Positions 1 through 5,999 of a DNA stretch of 10,981 bases are shown one piece after another. The position numbers and the translations under genes were made by a program. The stretch's first letter is position 1. The number at the start of each line of letters is the position of its first letter. This stretch comes from Rhodospirillales bacterium (GTDB lineage Bacteria > Pseudomonadota > Alphaproteobacteria > Reyranellales > Reyranellaceae), in contig JABMNB010000286.1 in NCBI GenBank assembly GCA_013205335.1, positions 1 to 10,981 on the forward strand, given 5' to 3'. The notes below the pieces were generated by a model. The model was not told the DNA's origin. It was given only the letters and a program-made list of their open reading frames with translations, and searched no databases.

Positions 1-372
1 CCCGCCGCCGTCGGGCTGAAGGTCATCGAGGTGATCCTGCGTGATCGCTTCACGGAACGCGCGGCAATCCTCGGCACGCGGCTGAAGGACGGCCTGATGG
101 CTCTGCAGCAGCGCTACGACTGTATCGGCGACGTGCGCGGCCGTGGGCTGCTGCTGGGACTCGACCTGGTGAAGGATCGGCGCTCCCGCAACCCCGACCC
201 GGAGCTTGCGCAGACGGTGGCGCGGACCTGCCTGGAACTCGGGATGATGACCAGCGTTGTCCGCGGTGGCTTCGGAATTTTCCGCGTCGCGCCCCCTCTT
301 ACGGTCGACGAAGCGGAAATCGATCTGGGACTGGAGATATTCGACCGCGCGCTCACCAAAGCTTTACAGTGA
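1..372 (+). CDS. dgdA: 2,2-dialkylglycine decarboxylase, C-terminal part (5'-truncated)
   Basis: The reading frame is open from base 1 to the TGA at 370-372, giving the last ~123 residues of a fold-type I, class-III aminotransferase-like PLP enzyme. The blocks CIGDVRGRGLLLG (about 121-159), a charged VKDRRS stretch, FRVAPPLTV (about 280-306) and EIDLGLEIFDRAL match what I recall of the C-terminal domain of Burkholderia 2,2-dialkylglycine decarboxylase better than ordinary omega-aminotransferases. The Arg at 283-285, in FRVAPP, is the residue that usually binds the substrate carboxylate. The known enzyme decarboxylates 2,2-dialkylglycines such as 2-aminoisobutyrate, then transaminates pyruvate to alanine. 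The PLP lysine and the N-terminal half lie outside the window, so catalytic competence cannot be judged. The codon at 31 is an internal GTG, not the start. Another class-III aminotransferase is the main alternative. Confidence 0.82.
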   Translation, partial: PAAVGLKVIEVILRDRFTERAAILGTRLKDGLMALQQRYDCIGDVRGRGLLLGLDLVKDRRSRNPDPELAQTVARTCLELGMMTSVVRGGFGIFRVAPPLTVDEAEIDLGLEIFDRALTKALQ

Positions 373-485
373 ATATTCAGGGAATTTTGCCCTTCCCGGA
401 CCGCAACTGGTATTTGGGTTTGAAACGGGCGTCTAACTGTTGTACCCGCTGGCGGTTTCCGGCCACTGGCCTTGGGAGTACCTGG
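373..485 (+). promoter_or_regulatory. Leader of the lipoprotein gene with start-deciding ribosome binding site
   Basis: This 113-bp spacer separates the decarboxylase stop from the lipoprotein ATG. A GGGAG Shine-Dalgarno at 474-478 lies 7 nt before ATG 486 and decides that start. A longer in-frame reading from GTG 369, which overlaps the upstream TGA as GTGA, has no such site and would put 39 residues in front of the signal peptide. A possible -35 (TTGAAA, 420-425) has no convincing -10 partner, so the promoter itself is uncertain. No strong terminator hairpin is visible for the upstream gene, so read-through is possible. Confidence 0.5.
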
Positions 486-1046
486 ATGTTCAAGAGGCTT
501 ACGCAGGCGGCAATTCTCTCGGGAAGTATCCTGGCTTTGGGCGCTTGCACGCTCGGCGGCCAGACAAAGACAGCGGCTGCGCCTGTAAAGGCAGCGGCGG
601 CTGACTATCAGGCGCCCGTGCCGCAGTCGCCTCCCGCCGCCCAGATCCGGGCGATCTGCTACAATGAAGCGGACCTCTCCATCGTGCGTGCGCGCATGTT
701 GCAGCAGGAACTTCAGGTCGTGACCCTGCAGTGCCAGGGCCCCGGCGGACGCCGCGCCTACGAGACGGTGTATGCCGATTTCGTCGGCAAGTTCCGCGCC
801 GAATTCGCCACCAACGCCCGCTCGCTCTCGCAGATTGCCGGGCGCAAGCGCTTCAACACCGACGCGTTCGTGACCGAGATCGCCAACCGCACGGCGCAGC
901 GCGCACCGACCGACAAGGAATTCTGCGCGCGCGGCAAGCGTGCCTTCGACTGGGCCATGGATCCGAAGGTGACGGCACTCGCTCAGGTGCCGCCGCCGTA
1001 CGACCTCGGTCCCGAGATGAACATCCATGCCTGCCCCGCTCAGTAA
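486..1046 (+). CDS. Small putative lipoprotein of unknown function
   Basis: The protein has 186 residues. It opens with a type II signal peptide: charged MFKR, hydrophobic residues 8-19, and a lipobox ending LGAC with Cys21 as the predicted lipidated residue. Residue +2 is Thr rather than Asp, which in enterobacteria would favour outer-membrane sorting; whether that rule holds here is unknown. An Ala/Pro-rich linker (about 26-52) leads to a globular region of about 135 residues. Its four Cys (58, 83, 147, 183) could form two disulfides in the periplasm. I do not recognise the family. The ATG is supported by the GGGAG site 7 nt upstream and by the signal peptide. The terminator directly downstream suggests a monocistronic unit, or the last gene of a transcript starting at or before the decarboxylase gene. 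The lipoprotein call is firm; the function is unknown. Confidence 0.8.
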   Translation: MFKRLTQAAILSGSILALGACTLGGQTKTAAAPVKAAAADYQAPVPQSPPAAQIRAICYNEADLSIVRARMLQQELQVVTLQCQGPGGRRAYETVYADFVGKFRAEFATNARSLSQIAGRKRFNTDAFVTEIANRTAQRAPTDKEFCARGKRAFDWAMDPKVTALAQVPPPYDLGPEMNIHACPAQ

Positions 1047-1075
1047 GCAAGACGGGTCAGACAGCACGAGACGAA

Positions 1076-1103
1076 GAGGCGGTCCCGCGGGGCCGCCTTT
1101 TTC
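1076..1103 (+). terminator. Rho-independent terminator after the lipoprotein gene
   Basis: An 8-bp GC stem (1078-1085 with 1090-1097, one T-G wobble) closes a CGCG tetraloop. It can be extended by A1077-T1098 and is followed by a run of five T (1098-1102). It begins 30 bp after the lipoprotein stop. The T-run lies on the plus-strand side only, so it should act on that gene rather than on the convergent desaturase gene. Confidence 0.85.
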
Positions 1104-1162
1104 TTGCCGGACAGGCCTCCTCCCCTTTCACATCCGTTACGGCCGAGGGAGATGGGATGAGT

Positions 1163-2131
1163 TCAAATGTGTTGTGCAGCCCGTTCGTCGCCGCCGCGCC
1201 CGCTTCCACCTGCAATACCGGAAGTCGCCGCCTTCAGAACGGCAAGATAGCCCGGCTTGAGTTCCATCGACAGTCGACGACCACTCTCCAGCAGCGCGCG
1301 ATGCGCCTGTGGCAGGCGCCAGCACGGTACGAACATGCACAGGTGGTGCTCCAGGTGATAGTTCACCCAATAGGGGGCCACCAGGAGCCGCATCAGCGGA
1401 TTGGCGTAGGTCGTGCGCGTGTTGCGTAGCGGATCGTCATTGTCCGGCACGACGGCGTGTTCGGCGATGTTCCGGATGCGGCTCACGAGCTGGTACCAGG
1501 TGGCGAGCGGCAGGAGCCACATCACAGGATAGAGCCACCAGTAGCCGGCGGCAGTGAGCCCCGCGAGCAGGACGAAGTTGACGACCAGCGAGCCCTTCTC
1601 CTTGCGCCACAGGTTGCCCAGCCGTGTGGCGAGCGGCGCACCGGCGGGACCGAGCGCACGGCGGAGCTGCTCGCCGCGCCGGAGGTAAGCCGTCTGCCCC
1701 GTGAGGTCGCGCACGATCTTCCGCCGCAGACTGGCGCGGCTGGTCGGGAAGGCCTGGGAAAGCCCCAGGTCGGGATCCTCGGCCTGCTGCGTGAAGCGAT
1801 GATGCTGCAGATGGTATGGCCGGTAGAGCGCGAGGCTCGTGAACACCGGGAAGGCGCAGAGCCAGCTTCCCACCCAATCATTCAGGCGGCGATCGGCGAA
1901 CAGCAACCCGTGCGCGGCGTCGTGCATGAGGATGGCGAGGCCGAGCTGGCGGCCGCCGATCACCATGACGCCCAGCAGGAAGGTGGCCGGGTTGGGCCAC
2001 CAGGCGAACAGCGCCATGCTGCCCGCGATCAGCGCCCAGGCATGCAACACGAGGACCATGCCCACCAGATTCGACTTGCCGCCTAACCTGCGGGTCTGTT
2101 GCAGAGTGAGAAAATCGCCTGTTCTGCCCAT
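1163..2131 (-). CDS. Membrane fatty acid desaturase-family protein
   Basis: This 322-residue integral membrane protein has the three histidine boxes of the di-iron desaturase/hydroxylase superfamily (PF00487 type): HDAAH at 70-74, HLQHH at 107-111 and HLEHH at 259-263. A further NIAEH (221-225) may add a ligand, as in related enzymes. Hydrophobic stretches at about 22-45, 49-69 and 183-212 fit membrane-embedded hairpins, with the His boxes facing the cytoplasm. Members desaturate or hydroxylate acyl chains or other lipophilic substrates using O2 and an electron donor. No ferredoxin or reductase gene is adjacent. The late RxRNxAEHA pattern is shared with the MocD and rhizobitoxine-desaturase-like branches, so a substrate other than a membrane fatty acid is possible. 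The ATG at 2131 has no evident Shine-Dalgarno. The gene is divergent from the hydrolase gene and convergent with the lipoprotein gene. The family is certain; the substrate is unknown. Confidence 0.9.
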   Translation of the reverse strand: MGRTGDFLTLQQTRRLGGKSNLVGMVLVLHAWALIAGSMALFAWWPNPATFLLGVMVIGGRQLGLAILMHDAAHGLLFADRRLNDWVGSWLCAFPVFTSLALYRPYHLQHHRFTQQAEDPDLGLSQAFPTSRASLRRKIVRDLTGQTAYLRRGEQLRRALGPAGAPLATRLGNLWRKEKGSLVVNFVLLAGLTAAGYWWLYPVMWLLPLATWYQLVSRIRNIAEHAVVPDNDDPLRNTRTTYANPLMRLLVAPYWVNYHLEHHLCMFVPCWRLPQAHRALLESGRRLSMELKPGYLAVLKAATSGIAGGSGRGGDERAAQHI

Positions 2132-2197
2132 TATTCGAGGCTGGTCGCGGCACGCGCGGCTGTCAACGGCGGCTCCGGGCCGTTATACGTTCAGCAG
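2132..2197. promoter_or_regulatory. Divergent promoter region (desaturase / hydrolase)
   Basis: This 66-bp spacer must serve two divergent genes. On the minus strand a perfect TTGACA sits at 2161-2166, but the hexamer 17 bp downstream (CAGCCT, 2138-2143) is a poor -10. On the plus strand CTGTCA (2160-2165), an 18-bp spacer and TATACG (2184-2189) form a plausible promoter. Transcripts predicted from either would begin within a few bases of the start codons at 2131 and 2198. Neither start has a clear Shine-Dalgarno, so leaderless translation is possible. This is pattern matching only. Confidence 0.35.
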
Positions 2198-3097
2198 ATG
2201 CAACGAAAATCCATCCGAACCGACGTCCTCGACGTCACCTACGAGGAGCACGGGCCACCCGACGGCACCCCCGTGATCCTGCTGCACGGCTTTCCCTACG
2301 ACGTGCGCGCCTACGACGAGGTGGCGCCGGCGCTGGCAGCCGACGGCAATCGTGTGCTCGTCCCGTATCTGCGCGGCTATGGCCCCACCCGCTTCCTTTC
2401 CCCCGAAACACCCCGCTCGGGCGAACAGGCGGCGCTGGGTCACGACCTGCACCAGCTGATGAACGCCCTCGCCATCGAGCGGGCCGCGCTGGCGGGCTAC
2501 GACTGGGGCGGCCGGGCGGCCTGCATCGTGTCCGCGCTGTGGCCCGAGCGCGTGCGCTGCCTCGTGAGCTGTACCGGCTACAATCTCCAGAACATCGCGG
2601 CCTCGGTCGAGCCTGCTTCCGCCGCCGCAGAGCACCGGCTCTGGTACCAGTATTATTTCAACACCGAGCGCGGACGGGCCGGCCTCGCCAGGAACCGCCG
2701 CGACGTCTGCAAGCTGCTGTGGAGTCTGTGGTCGCCCGAATGGAAGTTCGACGACGCCACGTTCGAGAAGACCGCAGCCTCGTTCGACAACCCCGACTTC
2801 GTAGACGTCGTGATCCAATCCTATCGGCACCGTTACGGCTATACGAAGGGCGATCCCGCGCTCGAGCCGCTCGAGGCCAAGCTCGCGAAGCAACCCGGGA
2901 TCGCGGTCCCTACCATCAATCTCCACGGAGCCGCCGACGGCGTCGGGCCCGCGGCCGACCGGGACGGCCAATCCGACAAGTTCACCGGCGGTTACGAGCG
3001 GCGAATGCTGCCGCGCATCGGCCACAACGTCCCGCAGGAGGCGCCGGCGGAAACCGTTGCGGCCCTGCGCGACCTCATGAAGGGAATTCAGCAATGA
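2198..3097 (+). CDS. Alpha/beta hydrolase, epoxide hydrolase-like
   Basis: This 299-residue alpha/beta-hydrolase has the oxyanion-side motif HGFP (30-33), the nucleophile elbow GYDWGG with Asp102, a likely acid Asp247 in HGAADGVGP, and the catalytic His276 in GHNVPQ. An Asp rather than Ser nucleophile is typical of epoxide hydrolases and haloalkane dehalogenases. The HGFP motif and the Tyr-rich lid (WYQYYF, 149-154) favour an epoxide hydrolase, in which lid tyrosines activate the epoxide oxygen. No signal peptide is present, so it should be cytoplasmic. ATG 2198 was chosen because the fold begins soon after it; the frame stays open upstream to 2099, but that extension overlaps the divergent desaturase gene and resembles no domain. 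No Shine-Dalgarno is evident. The stop overlaps the next gene's start as ATGA, implying translational coupling. Confidence 0.85.
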   Translation: MQRKSIRTDVLDVTYEEHGPPDGTPVILLHGFPYDVRAYDEVAPALAADGNRVLVPYLRGYGPTRFLSPETPRSGEQAALGHDLHQLMNALAIERAALAGYDWGGRAACIVSALWPERVRCLVSCTGYNLQNIAASVEPASAAAEHRLWYQYYFNTERGRAGLARNRRDVCKLLWSLWSPEWKFDDATFEKTAASFDNPDFVDVVIQSYRHRYGYTKGDPALEPLEAKLAKQPGIAVPTINLHGAADGVGPAADRDGQSDKFTGGYERRMLPRIGHNVPQEAPAETVAALRDLMKGIQQ

Positions 3098-3708
3098 CCG
3101 CCATCGCCCTGATCGGCTCCACGGGCAATATCGGCAGCCGCGTCGTCGACGAGGCGCTTGCCCGCAAGCACACCGTTACGGCCATCACGCGTGATGCCTC
3201 CAAGCTGAAGCCGCGCGCCGGCATGACCGTCAGGCAAGGCAGCACGACCGACGTCGTGACCATGTCGGCCATCCTCAAGGGCCACGATATCGTCGTCGCT
3301 TCGGTGAAGTGGAACGAGGCCAGCGTCCATCACGTGCTGGAGGCGGTGCGCAAGAGCGGCGTCAAACGCGTGCTGTTCGTGGTCGGCGCCGGCAGCCTGC
3401 TGCGTGCCGACGGCCGTACCCATCTCGACCATATGGCCGACCGCGGCATTCAGCCCCCGACCTCCAAACCCGCGTCGCTGGCGCTGGAAGAGGTGCGCAA
3501 GGCCAAGGATCTCGACTGGACGGCGATCTCGCCGCCCGCGTCGATCCAGCCCGGCGAGCGTACCGGCAAGTTCCGCCTCGGCAAGGATCACCTGCTCGAG
3601 GACAAGGAAGGCCAGAGCGCCATCAGCCGCGAAGATTTCGCCGTCGCCATCCTCAATGAAATCGAGAAGCCGAAACATCCGCTCAAGCGCTTCACGGCGG
3701 CTTACTGA
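3094..3708 (+). CDS. NAD(P)-binding oxidoreductase, NmrA / atypical SDR type
   Basis: This 204-residue protein starts with a Rossmann nucleotide-binding loop GSTGNIG (8-14, GxxGxxG) and has ITRD after the second strand, where Arg33 could favour NADPH. A strand ending VVGAGS (96-101) follows, as in the NmrA/YwnB-like atypical short-chain dehydrogenases (PF13460 type). The classical YxxxK catalytic pair is not obvious, which is normal for this subgroup; members reduce small substrates or act as redox sensors. ATG 3094 overlaps the hydrolase stop by 4 bp (ATGA), and a good GGGA site at 3082-3085 lies 8 nt before it. The two proteins are therefore very likely co-produced and may act on the same substrate. 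The fold assignment is firm, the reaction is not. Confidence 0.82.
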   Translation: MTAIALIGSTGNIGSRVVDEALARKHTVTAITRDASKLKPRAGMTVRQGSTTDVVTMSAILKGHDIVVASVKWNEASVHHVLEAVRKSGVKRVLFVVGAGSLLRADGRTHLDHMADRGIQPPTSKPASLALEEVRKAKDLDWTAISPPASIQPGERTGKFRLGKDHLLEDKEGQSAISREDFAVAILNEIEKPKHPLKRFTAAY

Positions 3709-3715
3709 GCCGCTT

Positions 3716-3803
3716 TGTCATCCTGAGCGCAGCGAAGGATCTCCCGTCTGCCACGCAGTCGTCTGTCCGCGATGGGAGGCCCTTCACTGCGCTCAGGACG
3801 ACA
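3716..3803. repeat. Long REP-like palindrome between convergent genes
   Basis: Two 23-nt arms, 3716-3738 and 3781-3803, are inverted complements at 21 of 23 positions (mismatches A3720/C3799 and C3733/A3786). A second short inner pairing, CTCCC 3741-3745 with GGGAG 3774-3778, fits the same hairpin. The left arm core TCATCCTGAGCGCAGCGAAG resembles a palindromic intergenic repeat seen in many high-GC bacterial genomes (recalled, not searched). It fills almost all of the 103-bp gap between two converging genes. It could act as a bidirectional transcription end or 3' stabiliser, though no T-run follows either side. Confidence 0.75.
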
Positions 3804-3811
3804 TGCAGGTC

Positions 3812-4972
3812 CTACTCCAGCGTCTCCAGCAGGCGCGCGCAGAGATAGGTTCGCGGCTGCAGCGAGGAGTAGTAGATCTGCTCGGTGATGGCGTGGGCGC
3901 CCTTGCCGTCCGCGCCAAGCCCGTCGAGCGTCGGGATGCCGAGTGCCGCCGTGAAATTGCCGTCGCTGCCGCCGCCGGTCAGCGGCACGTCGTTCAGCTC
4001 CTTGCCGATCTCGCGATAGATCGCCTGCGCCTTCTGGAAGAGATCGGTGATGCCCGCATCCTTCTGGTAGGGCGGCCGGTTCATGCCGCCTTCGACCGTG
4101 AGCTCGACCTCCCTGGTCATCGGCTCGAGGTTCAGGAACCAGTGCGTCATTTCCTCGGCGAGCTGCATGCTGGGCACCCGCAGGTCGACGTCGATCGAGC
4201 ACTCGGCCGGCGTCACGTTGACACCCGAGCCGCCGCGGATCAGGCCGACGTTGCAGGTGATGCCGCGGGCATAGTCGGTCTTCTCCTCGATACGCACGAT
4301 CTGGCGCGCGATTTCGAGGATGGCGCTGCGGCCGTCCTCGTGGCGCACGCCGGCGTGGGCGGCGCGGCCTTTGGCGGTCAGGGTAAAGCGGCCGACGCCC
4401 TTGCGCGAGGTCACGACCTTGTCGCCGTCGCGCCCCGGCTCCATGACCAGCGCATATTTGTGGCCCTTGGCCGCCTCCTCGATGCGCGCGCGCGAGGTCG
4501 GACTGCCGACTTCTTCCTCAGGGATGAACAGGAAGGTGACGGGCAGCCGGGTGCGCTTGCCCTGGCGGATCAGGTGGCGCAGCGCGTAGTAGGCGATGTA
4601 GCCGCCCGCCTTCATGTCGTAGATGCCGGGGCCGAAGACGCTGTCGCCTTCCTGGCGGATCTTCAGCTCCTTCTCCTTCATCCCGATCGGATGGACCGTG
4701 TCGAGATGGGCGAGGACCAGGATGCCCTTGCCCTCGCCCGTGCTCCATTCCGGCGGAGTCCTCGCCTCGAGGATATCGCCGAAGCCGTCGCGCCCCGGGA
4801 TGCGCTCCAGCTCGAGACCGAGGTCGCGGAACTGGCCCTCGACCTTGTCGACCATGACATTGACCGCCTTCGCGTCGTGGCTAGGGCTCTCGATCTCGAT
4901 CCACTCGACGATACCCTCCAGTATTTCCTTGGGATCGATCCCGGGCTCGTTCTTCATGCGCTCGACGGCCAT
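3812..4972 (-). CDS. M20 family metallopeptidase, glutamate carboxypeptidase (CPG2)-like
   Basis: This 386-residue di-zinc hydrolase has the full M20 ligand set: His89 and catalytic-support Asp91 in HLDTVHP, bridging Asp119 in GPGIYDMKAG, general base Glu153 and metal ligand Glu154 in EEEVGS, Glu178 in MEPGRDGD, and His360 in GAHAITE. The dimerisation/lid domain carries AHAG (205-208), and GGGSDGNF (333-340) is the conserved substrate-side loop. The arrangement is closest to Pseudomonas carboxypeptidase G2, which removes C-terminal glutamate from folate-like or N-acyl amino-acid substrates. Substrate choice cannot be inferred; N-acyl-amino-acid hydrolysis is the safe reading. No signal peptide is seen, unlike periplasmic CPG2, so it is likely cytoplasmic. 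Start ATG 4972 follows a purine-rich GAAGAGAG tract; Met6 is a weaker alternative. It is the last gene of a minus-strand run, separated from the SDR gene by a hairpin and bounded downstream by a long palindrome. Confidence 0.9.
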   Translation of the reverse strand: MAVERMKNEPGIDPKEILEGIVEWIEIESPSHDAKAVNVMVDKVEGQFRDLGLELERIPGRDGFGDILEARTPPEWSTGEGKGILVLAHLDTVHPIGMKEKELKIRQEGDSVFGPGIYDMKAGGYIAYYALRHLIRQGKRTRLPVTFLFIPEEEVGSPTSRARIEEAAKGHKYALVMEPGRDGDKVVTSRKGVGRFTLTAKGRAAHAGVRHEDGRSAILEIARQIVRIEEKTDYARGITCNVGLIRGGSGVNVTPAECSIDVDLRVPSMQLAEEMTHWFLNLEPMTREVELTVEGGMNRPPYQKDAGITDLFQKAQAIYREIGKELNDVPLTGGGSDGNFTAALGIPTLDGLGADGKGAHAITEQIYYSSLQPRTYLCARLLETLE

Positions 4973-4994
4973 CTCTCTTCACTCCGGTTGGCAA

Positions 4995-5045
4995 CCCTCA
5001 ACCCGAGGAGACATCGCCGGATGGCGTGTCTCCCCGGGATGAGGG
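4995..5045. repeat. 51-nt near-perfect hairpin between SDR and M20 genes
   Basis: Arms 4995-5013 and 5027-5045 pair at 17 of 19 positions. After a bulged T5014 a further 4 bp (5015-5018 with 5023-5026) close a GGAT loop. The minus-strand arm CCCTCATCCCGGGGAGACA resembles the CTCATCCTGAG-type palindromes common in alphaproteobacteria (recalled, not searched). No T-run follows on the minus strand, so a simple Rho-independent terminator is unlikely. An intercistronic REP-like element that stabilises or ends the upstream mRNA segment is more plausible. Confidence 0.75.
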
Positions 5046-5063
5046 GCTGTTGGCTTCCGCGAC

Positions 5064-5981
5064 CTAGATCGGATCCCAGGTGAAGTACTCGGGCGAGCGC
5101 TTCAGGTCGGTGAAGTAAGGCTTCATCGACGGCACGGCGTGCTCGGCGATCGCCTCCAGGGTCCAGCCTTCGGAATTATGCACGGATCGTACCGGGCGAT
5201 TGGCGTTGAACAGCATGATCTCGTTCATGCGCACCCCAAAAATCTGCGAGGAGACGTCCTTGGCCGCGTCGGACAGCAGGAACACCGCCATCGGCGCGAT
5301 CTTCGCGGGGGTCATCTTCTTGGAGCGCTCCAGGCGCGCCTTCTGCGCCTCGGTATCGGCGGGAATGGTGCCGATCATGCGCGTCCAGGCGAACGGCGAA
5401 ATGCAGTTGGAGCGGACGTTGAACGCCGCCATGTCGAGGGCGATCGAGCGCGACAGGCCGATGATGCCCATCTTGGCCGCCGAGTAGTTCGCCTGGCCGA
5501 AATTGCCGACGAGACCGGAGGTCGAGGTGAAGTGCACGAAGGCGCCCGACTTCTGCTCCTTGAAGTAGTTGGCGGCAGCACGGCTGGTGTTGAACGAGCC
5601 GTTGAGATGGACGTCGATCACCATCTTCCAGTCCATATGGCTCATGCGATGGAAGATGCGGTCGCGCAGGATGCCGGCATTGTTGATCACGCCGTCGATA
5701 CGGCCGAAATTCTCGACACCGGCCTTGATCATGCGCTCCGCGCCGGCCGGATCGGCCACGCTGTCGCCGTTGGGCACCGCCTGGCCGCCGAACGCCGCGA
5801 TCTCGTCGCAGACCTTCTGGGCCGGGCTCACATTCCCGCTGCCTTCGCCGTCGACCGAGCCACCAAGGTCGTTGACCACCACCTTGGCGCCCTCGCGTGC
5901 CGCCAGCAGCGCCATCTCGCGGCCGATGCCGCCGCCTGCGCCGGTGACCAGCACGACCTTGTCCTTCAGCATGTTCGCCAT
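5064..5981 (-). CDS. Short-chain dehydrogenase, MFE-2 / 3-hydroxyacyl-CoA dehydrogenase-like
   Basis: This 305-residue classical SDR has TGAGGGIG (13-20) for cofactor binding, Asp38 in VNDLGG (favouring NAD+), NNAG (100-103), Asn127, Ser153, Tyr166 and Lys170, so the Asn-Ser-Tyr-Lys tetrad is complete. The insertion after NDLGG (about 42-56) and the long C-terminal tail resemble the dehydrogenase domain of peroxisomal multifunctional enzyme 2 and its stand-alone bacterial relatives, which oxidise 3-hydroxyacyl-CoA in beta-oxidation. It lacks the fused hydratase and SCP2 domains of eukaryotic MFE-2. The ATG at 5981 is preceded by a good GGGAG site about 9 nt upstream and lies 18 bp after the MFS stop, so the genes are almost surely co-transcribed. 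The SDR call is very firm; the acyl-CoA role is inferred. Confidence 0.88.
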   Translation of the reverse strand: MANMLKDKVVLVTGAGGGIGREMALLAAREGAKVVVNDLGGSVDGEGSGNVSPAQKVCDEIAAFGGQAVPNGDSVADPAGAERMIKAGVENFGRIDGVINNAGILRDRIFHRMSHMDWKMVIDVHLNGSFNTSRAAANYFKEQKSGAFVHFTSTSGLVGNFGQANYSAAKMGIIGLSRSIALDMAAFNVRSNCISPFAWTRMIGTIPADTEAQKARLERSKKMTPAKIAPMAVFLLSDAAKDVSSQIFGVRMNEIMLFNANRPVRSVHNSEGWTLEAIAEHAVPSMKPYFTDLKRSPEYFTWDPI

Positions 5982-5999
5982 AGTCTTCTACTCCCTCTT

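Noticed and set aside
380..397. GGGAA...TTCCC inverted repeat after the decarboxylase gene as a terminator.
   Set aside because: The stem has only 5 bp with an 8-nt loop and no T-run follows, so it is too weak to call.
369..485. N-terminal extension of the lipoprotein from GTG 369, overlapping the upstream stop as GTGA.
   Set aside because: It lacks a ribosome site and would bury the signal peptide 40 residues in; ATG 486 has GGGAG at the right distance.
114..1067. A 317-codon minus-strand frame opposite the decarboxylase and lipoprotein genes.
   Set aside because: It has no recognisable domain, and the plus strand has a class-III aminotransferase C-terminus and a lipoprotein signal peptide.
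2539..3093. Upstream in-frame extension of the NAD(P)-binding gene inside the hydrolase gene.
   Set aside because: The Arg/Ala-rich translation is a shadow of the hydrolase; the Rossmann motif begins right after ATG 3094, which has a good GGGA site.
3404..5083. A 559-codon plus-strand frame running across the palindrome and antisense to the M20 gene.
   Set aside because: It begins inside the oxidoreductase gene in another frame and is low-complexity; the opposite strand carries all M20 metal-ligand motifs.
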